Below, piece after piece: positions 44,650-53,434 of a DNA stretch of 64,000 nucleotides (the first letter of the stretch is position 1; the number at the start of each line of letters is the position of its first letter). The notes under the pieces are model-generated. The model did no database searches. It was not told where the DNA came from and was given only the letters and a program-made list of their open reading frames with translations. Source of the DNA: Pseudomonas bananamidigenes (GTDB lineage Bacteria; Pseudomonadota; Gammaproteobacteria; Pseudomonadales; Pseudomonadaceae); assembly GCF_001679645.1 (NCBI RefSeq), contig NZ_LRUN01000072.1:21714-85713 (forward strand). The letters run 5' to 3'. A program made the translations under genes and the position numbers.

Positions 44650-45347
44650 TTAACGCGTCTCCAAAATCTGCAGCACCAAATTGTCGGCATGGCTGCCAGG
44701 TGTCCGGGGCAGGTCAGTGGCGCCCCAGGTACCCATGGCCAGGTTTGCCATGTCCGAATCTCGCAATTTTTCGCAACTTCGACGGATGCGTGCGGCCTGG
44801 CTTCAAGAGTCACATGAACTCATTTCAGCATGTGGCTGGCAATTCGACTTATGGTCGAGACATCCGTTCGTGCAACCAAATCCGTAGCGGACAGGCTTCA
44901 GGCTCCGGTATTCGAGGCGTTCCCGTTCCTGTGTCGTTGGGCTGTTTCAGACGCTAATGGTGCATGTTCAGACGCAAAACTATTCATTTGCTCGCCACAC
45001 TCTTGTGAAGTTGTGAAAACCCGTTTTTTTCACGCTCTTTTGAAGACGTGAACCTCAAAAAGGGCTGTCCCGGCTGGCACCGTGCCCTGAAGGCAAACAA
45101 CTCAGTGACCGCGCGTCATGACAGCTCTGCAGATTCGCGAAAAGCGGTGATATGCCGGGTAAACAGCAGGCACGCCAGCTTCACTCGATCTGTGTGGGCG
45201 GCTCTCTGTGGGCGATATGGATGCCAATGCAAGCGCATTGACGCTGTTGCGGGGCCCGATCAGGAGACGTCCTTATAATCGGGGGGAGATTGTATCGAAG
45301 AAATGCGGGGAGTTGGTCGAGTTTAATGACTTTTATTAGGCATCCGG
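44650..45347. other. 698-base gene-free region upstream of mqo
   Basis: No convincing reading frame, tRNA or known RNA family was recognised here. It must contain the mqo promoter. Visible local structure includes TTGTGAAG-TTGTGAAA in tandem at 45004-45018 and TTCACG-N12-CGTGAA at 45029-45052. A small RNA is possible but not shown. Confidence 0.5.
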
Positions 45348-45581
45348 TCAGATGCTCAACATCGCCTGGGCACGTGCGCGAGGGCGGCGCTGTTCGACAC
45401 GGGCGCTCGCAGGCAGCGGCTGGTGCAGCCAGTTCAGGCGGATTTCTTCGATTTCGACCCAATCGTCCCCCATGGGCTGCAGGCTGCATTGCTTGAATGC
45501 CTGGCAGTGGCCGTTGCGGTCGAGCAGGGCAAAGCTGCGGTGCAGGGGGCGAGGAGCGAATAGCGAGATCAGATAGCGCAT
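45348..45581 (-). CDS. small conserved hypothetical protein
   Basis: A 77-residue protein beginning MRYLISLFAPRPLHRSFALL, with WVEIEEIRLNWLHQPLP near the middle and a basic C terminus. No known domain is recognised. AAGGA lies ten bases before the ATG at 45581, which separates it from the long spurious upstream extension of the same frame. A similar small gene occurs next to mqo in other pseudomonads. Confidence 0.65.
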   Translation of the reverse strand: MRYLISLFAPRPLHRSFALLDRNGHCQAFKQCSLQPMGDDWVEIEEIRLNWLHQPLPASARVEQRRPRARAQAMLSI

Positions 45582-45773
45582 GGTTTGGGTTCCTTCTGGA
45601 GATCTGAGGCAAAGCTTGTCAAAAGACCGTGAAGCGCACATGTAAGGGCGGTGAACAATCTGTGACAGGAACCGCGTGCGCCGCGGGGTTGTCCGAGATT
45701 TCAGTGCTGGTGACCCGCAGTGGCCCACCGCTATACTGCCGGCCTGTCTGTGCCTGATTCTGGAGAGAAGAGC

Positions 45774-46358
45774 ATGTTGCAACGCCTGTTGTTCGGTTTG
45801 ATCACTGTGACCAGTTTGACCTTGGTTGGCTGCGCCCACAGCCCGCAACAACTGAGCCCGGAACCGAAGCTGACCACTCAGCTGGCACCGGTCGGCCATG
45901 GCCAGCCAGTCGTGGTTCGCGTAGTGGATGGTCGTCCGTCGCCAACCCTGGGTACCCGTGGTGGCCTGTACCCGGAAACCAGCGCCATTACCGTGCAGCG
46001 CGAGCAGATCGTGCCGAAGTTGCAGGCCCAGGCCGAAGCGGCCGTACGTCTGCTGGGCTTCACCCCGTCCAGCGGCGCGATGAATGCTCCGCAACTGACC
46101 GTGACCCTGACCGAATTGAAATACCAGTCGCCGAAAGAAGGCATGTACGTGACTGAAGCCACCATCGGTGCGACCTTCCGCTCCGACGTGCAGAGCGGCA
46201 ACCGTCGTTACACCGGCCGTTACGGCGCCTCGCTGGACCAGCGTTTCGGCATGGCGCCGAACCAGGAAACCAACACCAAGCTGGTCAGCGACGTGTTGAG
46301 CGATGCGTTGACCCGTCTGTTCAAGGATCCGTCCATCGGCCAGATCCTCGCCGAATAA
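45774..46358 (+). CDS. YajG-family lipoprotein
   Basis: A 194-residue lipoprotein. The signal MLQRLLFGLITVTSLTLVGC places lipidation at Cys20. The body matches the YajG family (VVVRVVDGRPSPTLGTRGGLY, then REQIVPKLQAQAEAAVRLLGF and TVTLTELKYQ). The ATG at 45774 is chosen because GGAGAGAAG precedes it and the signal peptide starts there. Function of YajG proteins is not established. Confidence 0.88.
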   Translation: MLQRLLFGLITVTSLTLVGCAHSPQQLSPEPKLTTQLAPVGHGQPVVVRVVDGRPSPTLGTRGGLYPETSAITVQREQIVPKLQAQAEAAVRLLGFTPSSGAMNAPQLTVTLTELKYQSPKEGMYVTEATIGATFRSDVQSGNRRYTGRYGASLDQRFGMAPNQETNTKLVSDVLSDALTRLFKDPSIGQILAE

Positions 46359-46375
46359 GGCATACGCCACATGTG

Positions 46376-46411
46376 AAAAAGCCCGGGGCCAGTGATGGCT
46401 CCGGGCTTTTT
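46376..46411. terminator. terminator after YajG gene
   Basis: AAAAAGCCCGGGGCC and GGCTCCGGGCTTTTT form a hairpin with a six-base loop and A/T runs on both sides. It serves the convergent YajG (+) and 68-residue (-) genes. Confidence 0.88.
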
Positions 46412-46414
46412 CGT

Positions 46415-46621
46415 TCAGGCGGCTTGCGAGTAGAAGTCGAGGACGCTGACACCGGTCAGCAGATCGGTCTCGGGCAAGTCCGCATGCGGGTGCCCGCCGA
46501 GGGCGCAATACACCAGCCAGTGGCGGTCCTGGACATTGAAGGCCAGGCTGCCGACGAGGGCCTGTTGTTCGTCGGAGGGAGAGATGAGGTACAGACGATC
46601 CTGGTTTTCTGCGTGAAGCAT
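46415..46621 (-). CDS. small hypothetical protein
   Basis: A 68-residue acidic protein (MLHAENQDRLYLISPSDEQQ at the start, LLTGVSVLDFYSQAA at the end). No domain or signal is recognised. A GGAA lies nine bases ahead of the ATG, and the gene sits directly beside a bidirectional terminator, both of which support it. It may be a soluble regulator-sized protein, but nothing shows its role. Confidence 0.6.
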   Translation of the reverse strand: MLHAENQDRLYLISPSDEQQALVGSLAFNVQDRHWLVYCALGGHPHADLPETDLLTGVSVLDFYSQAA

Positions 46622-46814
46622 GTCGCGTTCCGTTTACGTTTCGAGGCGCGCAGGGTGGCCGAAACAAATGACGATGCCGTGACACAGGACAGCCATCGGT
46701 CGATTGGTGGGTTATTTGTCGCAAAGGGTAGGGCAGCGGGGGAGGGTTTCGGTAGAATCCGCGCCGCGGTCGTCGGTCTGGCGTTCGCCATTCCGGTCTA
46801 GATTGAGGTCTGTG

Positions 46815-47087
46815 ATGCACTTGATGACGCTGTTTGCCGCCCATCCCGCCAAACTGATCAACCTGCTGGCCCTGCTGCTGGCCTTTCCGGGCAGTTGGCT
46901 GCTGCACGCGACCCGTCGTCGTGAACAGCGGGCGATGGCCAGTATCGCAGCCCAGCGTCAGCAGCAGCCCGATCAAGAGCCGGTGCTGGACTGGGCGACC
47001 CTGCGCATGAACCGGTTTTTCTATCGTTTCGGTTTTGCCTGTCTGGGACTGGCGTTGCTGATTTCCTGGATCAGTACCCGCTACTGA
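46815..47087 (+). CDS. small membrane protein of unknown function
   Basis: A 90-residue protein with two hydrophobic spans, KLINLLALLLAFPGSWLLHA (about 13-32) and FFYRFGFACLGLALLISWI (about 68-86), separated by a charged loop. The ATG at 46815 has GAGG upstream. No family is recognised. It likely sits in the inner membrane with both spans crossing. Confidence 0.7.
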   Translation: MHLMTLFAAHPAKLINLLALLLAFPGSWLLHATRRREQRAMASIAAQRQQQPDQEPVLDWATLRMNRFFYRFGFACLGLALLISWISTRY

Positions 47088-47088
47088 G

Positions 47089-47130
47089 GGCTGCTTCGCA
47101 ACACGGCGGGAGCAAGCGCCCTCGCCACAG
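47089..47130. repeat. single REP element
   Basis: One copy of the GGCGGGAGCAAGCNCCCTCGCCACAG-type repeat lies between the small membrane gene and the acyltransferase gene. It resembles the right half of the REPIN at 42962-43057. Confidence 0.65.
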
Positions 47131-47151
47131 GGCGCCGCCCGCCGAAAGCAC

Positions 47152-48318
47152 TTACAGCGGCAAGCCTGCCTTGACCCGGTACTGATTGCGTACCGGCGTC
47201 GCATATTGCAGCACCAGATACGGACGATGTTCTTCAGGGCAGGCGTCCAGACGGTTCTGCCACTCTTCCCGGGCCTTGGCCAGTTCCTCGGCACCGAACA
47301 CTTCGGCGGCCTTCGGCACATTCAGTCGAGGATCGGCATCGGCCCACTGCGCGTACGCCAGGTAGTGCACCGGGAACAAGCGGTAGCCGCCGAGAATCTG
47401 CTTGTCCATCTCGACCGCCAATTGCTTGGTGTCTTCGAACAGTTCGGTGATCGGCGCGGCGAAGTTCACGTGCACCCGGCCCTTGTAGCCGGTGATGCCC
47501 TTGGCGATGCTCACGTCATCCTCGCCCGGCGCCTTGCTGTAGGAGCCGGTGGTGGCGCGGATGTACAGTTCGCGGGCCTTGGCCTGGTCGCACGGGTCGT
47601 ATTCGTAGCTGATCGACACCGGGGTCAGGTTCAGCGACTGGATGACCTCGCCGAACGGCTCGTCCTTGCGGCTCATGTGAAACATCTTGAGGATCGCCGA
47701 CTCGGTACGGTCGTCGCCGTCCTTGGCCCGGCCTTCGGCCTGAGCGATCCAGATCGAGGCGCAATCGTTGCGGATCGAGTGGTTGATGTAGGCCGACAGC
47801 AACTGGTACGCGGCCATTTTCTCGCGGCGCCCGGTGATCGAACGGTGCACGATGAAGCTCTTGTTCAGGCGCATCAGGTCGCTGACAAAAGGCTTTTGCA
47901 GCAGGTTGTCGCCAATCGCGATGCGCGGCGTCGGCAGGCCGGCGTGGTACACCGCATAATTGACGAAGGCCGGGTCCATCACGATATCGCGGTGATTGGC
48001 GATGAACAGATAGGCGCTGCCGGACTTGAATTGCTCGACACCGGTGTAGGTCACGCCGTCGGTGGCGCGCTCTATGGTGTGGTCGACGTAGAACTCGACT
48101 TTGTCCTGCAACGTCGCCACCGACGTCACGTCGGCGAACTCACGACGCAGCCGATGGGCTATAAGAGGTTTGAGCATCCAGCCGAAGGCACCGGCGAAAC
48201 GCGGGAAGCGGAAGTGGGTGAGGATATCTAGAAACGCCTTGTCGCCGAGCAGTCTCGCCAGTACCGCAGGTACTTCGCTGTCGTCGTAAGGTCGGATGGC
48301 ATCGAATTCGCCCATCAT
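47152..48318 (-). CDS. 1-acylglycerol-3-phosphate acyltransferase-like protein
   Basis: A 388-residue protein with a PlsC-type acyltransferase core. Block I is LFIANHRDIVMDP, block II contains FIVHRSITGRR, and block III is ASIWIAQAEGRAKD with the Glu-Gly of the substrate site. The active-site motif reads His109-x5-Asp115 rather than the usual H-x4-D. The ATG at 48318 (or the next codon, 48315) gives a start MMGEFDAIRP. It could transfer acyl chains in phospholipid synthesis, but the odd motif leaves the activity uncertain. Confidence 0.82.
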   Translation of the reverse strand: MMGEFDAIRPYDDSEVPAVLARLLGDKAFLDILTHFRFPRFAGAFGWMLKPLIAHRLRREFADVTSVATLQDKVEFYVDHTIERATDGVTYTGVEQFKSGSAYLFIANHRDIVMDPAFVNYAVYHAGLPTPRIAIGDNLLQKPFVSDLMRLNKSFIVHRSITGRREKMAAYQLLSAYINHSIRNDCASIWIAQAEGRAKDGDDRTESAILKMFHMSRKDEPFGEVIQSLNLTPVSISYEYDPCDQAKARELYIRATTGSYSKAPGEDDVSIAKGITGYKGRVHVNFAAPITELFEDTKQLAVEMDKQILGGYRLFPVHYLAYAQWADADPRLNVPKAAEVFGAEELAKAREEWQNRLDACPEEHRPYLVLQYATPVRNQYRVKAGLPL

Positions 48319-48457
48319 GCTCTCTTGTTGGAAACGGCTAGGGTAAGTAAAGGTTTTGATCGAAAACCAACGGGGCACGGTCTGAAAAAGTAGCCAGACA
48401 AAAATAGCCCTGCAAATAGACCGGCGATTATACGCACAAGTCACCCGGGAGACCGCG

Positions 48458-48640
48458 ATGCTGGAAAGCGCACTGTATGAATGTCCGTACTGTGGGGAGG
48501 AGGTCGAGACTTCCGTGGATCTGTCGGGAGGTGATCAGACCTATATCGAAGACTGTCAGGTGTGTTGCAAGCCGATCAAGTTCGTACTGCAGGTCGATGG
48601 TCAGGACTGGTTTCTGGAAGTGTTCAGCGAAAACGAGTGA
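48458..48640 (+). CDS. CPXCG motif-containing cysteine-rich protein
   Basis: A 60-residue protein with ECPYCGEEVE at residues about 8-17 and CQVCCKP at about 33-39, the four-cysteine zinc-knuckle pattern of this family. Acidic and soluble, of unknown function. It precedes the DUF2007 gene by nine bases and is probably co-transcribed with it. Confidence 0.88.
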   Translation: MLESALYECPYCGEEVETSVDLSGGDQTYIEDCQVCCKPIKFVLQVDGQDWFLEVFSENE

Positions 48641-48649
48641 GGTGTGCCC

Positions 48650-48910
48650 ATGCGGCGAATCTACGAGCCGGCAAACCTGATGGAGGGCGAGATGCTCAAG
48701 GGCATGCTCGCCAGCGAAGGCATCGAGGCGCATCTGGTCGGGCGCGATCTGCTCGGTGGTACGGGCGAATTGCCGATCTTCGGCCTGCTCGGGCTTTCGG
48801 TCGAGAACGATCAGGCCGAGTACGCCCGCGAACTGATCAGCGCGTACAATGCCGCGCTGCCGCTGCCCGGCGATGAACCGGAGAGCTTTCCCGGTACGCT
48901 GGTCTGTTAG
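48650..48910 (+). CDS. DUF2007 putative signal-transducing protein
   Basis: An 86-residue protein of the DUF2007 family, with the PII/ferredoxin-like pattern RIYEPANLMEGEMLKGMLASEGIEAHLVG at the N terminus. Members are thought to be small regulators, without proven partners. The ATG at 48650 has GAGG seven bases upstream; an in-frame GTG at 48644 is less likely. It follows the CPXCG gene and is followed 36 bases later by yedK. Confidence 0.85.
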   Translation: MRRIYEPANLMEGEMLKGMLASEGIEAHLVGRDLLGGTGELPIFGLLGLSVENDQAEYARELISAYNAALPLPGDEPESFPGTLVC

Positions 48911-48946
48911 GCTGGCGTTCGTTTTATTCTTGAGTCGTGCTGCCCC

Positions 48947-49570
48947 ATGTGTGGACGTTATGCCCTGTTTCGCTGGAACCGCGACTTCGCGGCGCTGCCA
49001 GGTTTTCCCGCCGATCAGCAGGCGCAGTGGAACATTTCCCCCAATGATTCGGTGTTGATGTTGCGTGCCGAAGCCGACGGCCAGCGCACCCTGGCCCGCG
49101 CCCGCTGGGGTCTGACGCCGCCATGGCTGACAGACCTGTCGCGCACGCCGGCCCACGCCCGGGCCGAAACCGTGGCCGAACAACCGATGTTTCGCGAGGC
49201 GCTGCGCCTGCGTCGCTGCCTGCTGCCGGCCAACGGTTTCTACGAATGGCGCGGCAACGTGCGCAAACAGCCTTACTGGCTGACGCCGGGAGAGGGGTCT
49301 TCGCTGTTTTTCGCGGCGATCTGGGAGGCGTATCCGGTGCAGGAACAAATCTGGCTCAGCACCGCAGTGATTACCCAACCGGCGGCCAGTCAGCGCCGGC
49401 CGTTGATCCTCGATGAGGCGGGGCAGGCGACGTGGCTCGATCCCGAGACGCCGCTGCATGTCCTGCAAGGTCTGCTCGCCGGCGAACCCGCCGCCTTGCG
49501 CGAGCGGGTTCTGGCGAACCTGGTCAATGATCCGAAACTCAACGGGCCGGAGTGTTTGACGCCGGCCTGA
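48947..49570 (+). CDS. yedK: SOS response-associated protein YedK (HMCES family)
   Basis: A 207-residue SRAP-family protein that crosslinks to abasic sites in single-stranded DNA through its N-terminal cysteine. It begins MCGRYALF, so Cys2 is present. WNISPNDSVLML (about 24-35), ARAETVAEQPMFREAL and CLLPANGFYEWR (about 90-101) carry the conserved Asn, Glu and substrate-binding residues. The reading frame and start fit the family. Confidence 0.93.
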   Translation: MCGRYALFRWNRDFAALPGFPADQQAQWNISPNDSVLMLRAEADGQRTLARARWGLTPPWLTDLSRTPAHARAETVAEQPMFREALRLRRCLLPANGFYEWRGNVRKQPYWLTPGEGSSLFFAAIWEAYPVQEQIWLSTAVITQPAASQRRPLILDEAGQATWLDPETPLHVLQGLLAGEPAALRERVLANLVNDPKLNGPECLTPA

Positions 49571-49574
49571 TCGG

Positions 49575-51716
49575 TCAGACCTTGAACTGATTGATCAACC
49601 GCCGCTGCTGTTCCGCCAGTTTGGTCAAGTCCGCACTCGCCGAACTCGATTCGTCCGCCCCACCGGCCACTTCGTTCGCCACCTGACCGATGTTGATCAC
49701 GTTGCGGTTGATGTCGTCGGCCACCGCGCTCTGTTCTTCGGCGGCGCTGGCGATCTGGGTGTTCATGTCGTTGATCACCGACACCGCCTGAGTGATGGTC
49801 TCCAGCGCTTCGGCGGCCTTGGCTGCCTGCTGCACGCTTTCGTCGGTGCGGTTCTGGCTGTCCTCCATGACCCGCACCACGTCGCGGGTGCCCTGTTGCA
49901 GTTGTTGGATCATGTTCTGGATTTCTTCGGTGGCTTTCTGGGTCTTCTGCGCCAGGTTACGCACCTCGTCGGCGACAACGGCAAAACCGCGACCCTGCTC
50001 ACCGGCACGGGCGGCTTCGATGGCGGCGTTGAGGGCCAGCAGGTTGGTCTGCTCGGCGATTCCGCGAATGGCAATCAGGATCGCATTGATGTTTTCGCTG
50101 TCCTTGGCCAGCGTTTGCACCACGTCCACTGCCTTGCCGATTTCCACGGCCAGCACACCGATCGAATTCGACGTGTCGCGCACGATCTGCATGCCTTGCG
50201 CTGCTGCCTGATCCGCGTGGCTGGCGGCCTGGGCCGCCTGGGTCGCGTTACGCGCCACATCCTGGGCGGTGGCGGTCATTTCCTGTACCGCGGTGGCGAC
50301 CTGATCGATCTCGGCCATTTGCTTCTGCACGCCGATGTTGGTGCGGATGGCGATGTCAGCGGTGTGTTCCGAAGAGTCGCTGACGCTCTGCACCGACGTC
50401 ACCACTTGGGTGATCATCGCCTGCAACTTGGCCAGGAAGGTGTTGAAGCCCTTGGCGATCGAGCCCAGTTCGTCATTGCGGTCGCTGCTCAAGCGACGGG
50501 TCAGGTCGCCTTCGCCCTGGGCGATGTCATCGAGCATGGTCACCATTTGCTTGAGCGGCCGGGCGATGCCGTGGCCCACCAGCCAGATCACCAGCAGGCC
50601 GAGGCCGGCGATGACCAGGCCGACCATGGCCATGCCGAAAGTGTCGGATTTACGCTGGGCGTCGAGGTCGGCCTGGAGTTTCTGCAGATCGGCCATCACC
50701 GCATTCAGCGGCAGTTGCAGCATCAGTGTCCAGCGCGCATCGGTCTGGCCGATGCCGAAGGGCAGGTACAACTCGATCCGCCCTGATGCCTTGTTGACGG
50801 TGTAGGTCACTTCGCCGCGCTTGAGATTGGCCATGTTGGCAATCTGCTGGGCATCGAGAATGTCACTGACCTTCTCGCCGAATTTGCTCGGGTCCTTGGT
50901 ATAGGCGACGATCCGGCCATTGCCGCCGATCAGGGCCATTTGCCCGGCGCCGCCGTACAGTTTCTGGTTGGCCCCCAGCAGCATTTCCTGGATGAAGTTC
51001 ACCGACAGGTCAGCGCCGACAATGCCCTGGAAGGCGCCGTTGAGCATGATCGGCTCAATGAAGGAGGCGAGCATGACGATCTTGTCGCCGACCTTGTAGG
51101 GCGCCGGATCGATCACGCAGGATTTTTTGGTTTCTTTCGAGCACAGGTAGTACTCGCTGGCGCGTACGCCGGTGGACAGGACTTTCTGATCGTCGACGTC
51201 TACCAGTTTGTCCAGGCCCAGGGTGCCGTCCTCGTTGCGAAACCACCACGGCAGGAAGCGTCCGTTGGTGGCGTCGATGCCGACGACGCTGGTGCCGACA
51301 TAAGCCGCGTCATTGTGATCCAGTGCGTTTTTTTCCCAGCCGATGTAAGTGCCGAGAATTTTCGGGTTCTTCTCGACGTTTTCCTTGATCAGGCTGATCA
51401 GCTGTTCGCGGCTGACGGTCAGGCGCGGCTGGCCATCGGCGCCCGGGGTGCCGAGCAGGGCGTTGACCCGCACCAGTGCGCCGGCGATCAGCAGCGGTGC
51501 TTCCAGTTCGCGCTGGATCTGGCTGACCTGAGTCTGCGCCAGCGAAGTCAGGCGCTGTTCGATGACTTGCTCGAACTGCTCCTGGGTTCGCTGTTGAACC
51601 ATCTCTTGAGTGCGAGCACCGGAAAACAGCGCATACAGCACCAGCGCAGCTACAACGCTGAGAACGATGGCGCCGGCCAGGGCCGCCACGGAAAACTGGA
51701 TCGACTTGAATTTCAT
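49575..51716 (-). CDS. methyl-accepting chemotaxis protein with Cache domain
   Basis: A 713-residue chemoreceptor. Membrane spans are AALAGAIVLSVVAALVLYAL (about 12-31) and MAMVGLVIAGLGLLVIWLVG (about 365-385). Between them lies a double Cache periplasmic domain (GIDATNGRFLPWWFRNEDG, then KIVMLASFIEPIMLNGAFQGIVGADLSV). HAMP follows, and the tip contains RGIAEQTNLLALNAAIEAARAGEQ. The usual amino-acid ligand motif of PctA-type Cache domains is not evident, so the ligand is unknown. No C-terminal CheR pentapeptide is seen. Confidence 0.93.
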   Translation of the reverse strand: MKFKSIQFSVAALAGAIVLSVVAALVLYALFSGARTQEMVQQRTQEQFEQVIEQRLTSLAQTQVSQIQRELEAPLLIAGALVRVNALLGTPGADGQPRLTVSREQLISLIKENVEKNPKILGTYIGWEKNALDHNDAAYVGTSVVGIDATNGRFLPWWFRNEDGTLGLDKLVDVDDQKVLSTGVRASEYYLCSKETKKSCVIDPAPYKVGDKIVMLASFIEPIMLNGAFQGIVGADLSVNFIQEMLLGANQKLYGGAGQMALIGGNGRIVAYTKDPSKFGEKVSDILDAQQIANMANLKRGEVTYTVNKASGRIELYLPFGIGQTDARWTLMLQLPLNAVMADLQKLQADLDAQRKSDTFGMAMVGLVIAGLGLLVIWLVGHGIARPLKQMVTMLDDIAQGEGDLTRRLSSDRNDELGSIAKGFNTFLAKLQAMITQVVTSVQSVSDSSEHTADIAIRTNIGVQKQMAEIDQVATAVQEMTATAQDVARNATQAAQAASHADQAAAQGMQIVRDTSNSIGVLAVEIGKAVDVVQTLAKDSENINAILIAIRGIAEQTNLLALNAAIEAARAGEQGRGFAVVADEVRNLAQKTQKATEEIQNMIQQLQQGTRDVVRVMEDSQNRTDESVQQAAKAAEALETITQAVSVINDMNTQIASAAEEQSAVADDINRNVINIGQVANEVAGGADESSSASADLTKLAEQQRRLINQFKV

Positions 51717-51915
51717 GGAAGCTCCGCACGCAAGAGGACATCTGCGCTGTTGTATCGGCAGCCACTATTGCGCCATGAGGCGAAGTGCGAGCAATTGAGG
51801 GCAGATGTCGCAAATGGAGCAGTGCGCGACGCAGATGCGCAGGGCTTTTCGGCGAATATGAATTTTTTCCTGCAGAGTTGGCAGGCGCTTTCTGAAAACA
51901 GATGCATCACGTCTG

Positions 51916-51936
51916 TTGTATCTGGCGTCGATACAA
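51916..51936. promoter_or_regulatory. 21-bp dyad between MCP and M48 peptidase genes
   Basis: TTGTATC (51916-51922) and GATACAA (51930-51936) form a perfect 7-bp inverted repeat with a 7-base spacer, about 45 bases before the M48 gene start. It is a candidate operator in a divergent promoter region. Confidence 0.5.
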
Positions 51937-51979
51937 TTACCCGCCTAGGATACGCGGCAAGTTTTCAGGGAGCTTTTGA

Positions 51980-52798
51980 ATGAACAAGACTTTGGTTGTA
52001 AGTGCACTGAGCGCGGCTTTGTTGCTGGCCGGCTGTCAGTCGGTCAACACCACCAGCGGCGGTGCCGTGGGCGTGGAGCGCAAGCAGTACATGTTCAGCA
52101 TGCTGTCCTCGCAAGAGGTTGACCAGATGTATGCCCAGTCCTATCAGAAAACCGTAGGCGAGGCGTCCAGCAAAGGTGTGCTGGACAAGACCAGCAATGA
52201 CGCGAAACGTGTCCAGGCGATCGCCAACCGCCTGATCGCTCAGGCACCGAACTTTCGTCCGGACGCGGCGCAATGGCAGTGGGAAGTGAACCTGATCAAG
52301 AGTGATGAACTCAACGCCAACTGCGGCCCTGGCGGCAAGATCATTTTCTACACCGGGCTGATCGACAGCCTGAAACTGACCGACGATGAAATCGCCGCGG
52401 TCATGGGCCATGAAATCGCCCACGCCCTGCGTGAGCACGGTCGTGAAGCGATGTCCAAGGCCTACGGCATCGAAATGGCCAAGCAGGGCGCCGGCGCATT
52501 GTTCGGCCTCGGTCAGGACAGCCTGGCGCTGGCCGACACCGTGGCCAACTACGGCATGACGCTGCCCAACAGCCGCGCCAACGAGAACGAAGCCGACCTG
52601 ATCGGCCTGGAACTGGCTGCCCGTGCCGGCTACAACCCGAACGCCGCGATCACCCTGTGGAACAAAATGAGCAAGGCGTCCGAAGGTGCACCGCCGGAGT
52701 TCATGAGCACTCACCCGGCATCCTCCAGCCGGATCGCGTCGTTGCAGGCGGCGATTCCGAAGGTCATGCCGCTGTACGAAAAAGCGCCCAAGTCCTGA
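51980..52798 (+). CDS. M48 family metallopeptidase lipoprotein (LoiP-like)
   Basis: A 272-residue periplasmic zinc peptidase. A lipoprotein signal MNKTLVVSALSAALLLAGC gives Cys19. The zinc motif HEIAH lies in VMGHEIAHALREHGREAMSK (about 134-153), with the third ligand Glu in NENEADLIGLELAARAGY (about 199-216). The family includes LoiP/YggG, which degrades damaged outer-membrane components. It is divergent from the chemoreceptor and ends near a hairpin. Confidence 0.92.
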   Translation: MNKTLVVSALSAALLLAGCQSVNTTSGGAVGVERKQYMFSMLSSQEVDQMYAQSYQKTVGEASSKGVLDKTSNDAKRVQAIANRLIAQAPNFRPDAAQWQWEVNLIKSDELNANCGPGGKIIFYTGLIDSLKLTDDEIAAVMGHEIAHALREHGREAMSKAYGIEMAKQGAGALFGLGQDSLALADTVANYGMTLPNSRANENEADLIGLELAARAGYNPNAAITLWNKMSKASEGAPPEFMSTHPASSSRIASLQAAIPKVMPLYEKAPKS

Positions 52799-52804
52799 AG
52801 CAAT

Positions 52805-52835
52805 GACCGCTCCCGCGTCGAGTGTGGGAGCGGTC
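52805..52835. terminator. hairpin between convergent M48 and GDT1 genes
   Basis: GACCGCTCCC (52805-52814) and GGGAGCGGTC (52826-52835) pair perfectly around an 11-base loop. No strong T run follows, so it may be a terminator or a decayed REP element. Confidence 0.55.
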
Positions 52836-52842
52836 TGCCGGA

Positions 52843-53427
52843 TCAAATCCAGCCGCTGCTCTGCATCGCCTTGTACACCGCGACGAGCGCCAGAATCATG
52901 AACGCCGAGGCGGCCAGACGACGGATCAGGGTCAGCGGCAGTTTTTCTGCGGCAAAGTTACCGGCCAATACCACTGGCACGTTGGCAATCAGCATGCCCG
53001 CCGTGGTGCCGATGATCACCAGCCACAGCTCCGGGTATTGCGCGGCCAGCATCACGGTGGCGATCTGCGTCTTGTCACCGATTTCCGCGAGGAAGAAGGC
53101 GATCAGGGTGGTCAGGAACGGCCCGAACTTGCGGGCGGTGCTGGCTTCGTCGTCATCCATCTTGTCCGGCACCAGCGTCCACAGGGCGGTGGCGGTGAAG
53201 CTGGCCGCGAGTATCCAGTGAAGGACCGAGTCGGAGAAGAAACTGCCGAACCAGGCGCCTACCGCACCGGCTGCCGCGTGGTTGGCCAGGGTCGCAGCGA
53301 CGATGCCGGCAATGATCGGCCAGGGTTTGCGAAAGCGAGCGGCGAGAATCAGCGCGAGCAGTTGCGTCTTGTCGCCGATTTCGGCCAGGGCAACGATTGC
53401 GGTGGGAACGAGTAACGAGTCCAGCAT
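52843..53427 (-). CDS. TMEM165/GDT1 (UPF0016) family manganese exporter
   Basis: A 194-residue membrane protein with six spans and the two signature motifs AEIGDKTQLLALILA (about 15-29) and AEIGDKTQIATVMLA (about 115-129). Members of this family export Mn2+ or Ca2+ (MneA in Vibrio). Regulation is visible, as a yybP-ykoY manganese riboswitch occupies the leader (53470-53634). AGGA lies about seven bases before the ATG. Cells would make the pump when Mn is high (family knowledge). Confidence 0.92.
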   Translation of the reverse strand: MLDSLLVPTAIVALAEIGDKTQLLALILAARFRKPWPIIAGIVAATLANHAAAGAVGAWFGSFFSDSVLHWILAASFTATALWTLVPDKMDDDEASTARKFGPFLTTLIAFFLAEIGDKTQIATVMLAAQYPELWLVIIGTTAGMLIANVPVVLAGNFAAEKLPLTLIRRLAASAFMILALVAVYKAMQSSGWI

Positions 53428-53434
53428 CAGGATT

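Noticed and set aside
45048..45278. 76-codon plus-strand frame in the gap before mqo
   Set aside because: No ribosome site and an unnatural residue mix, with no similarity to known proteins.
45582..47321. Long upstream extension of the 77-residue frame at 45348
   Set aside because: The extension runs antisense through the YajG gene and others, and a good ribosome site supports starting at 45581.
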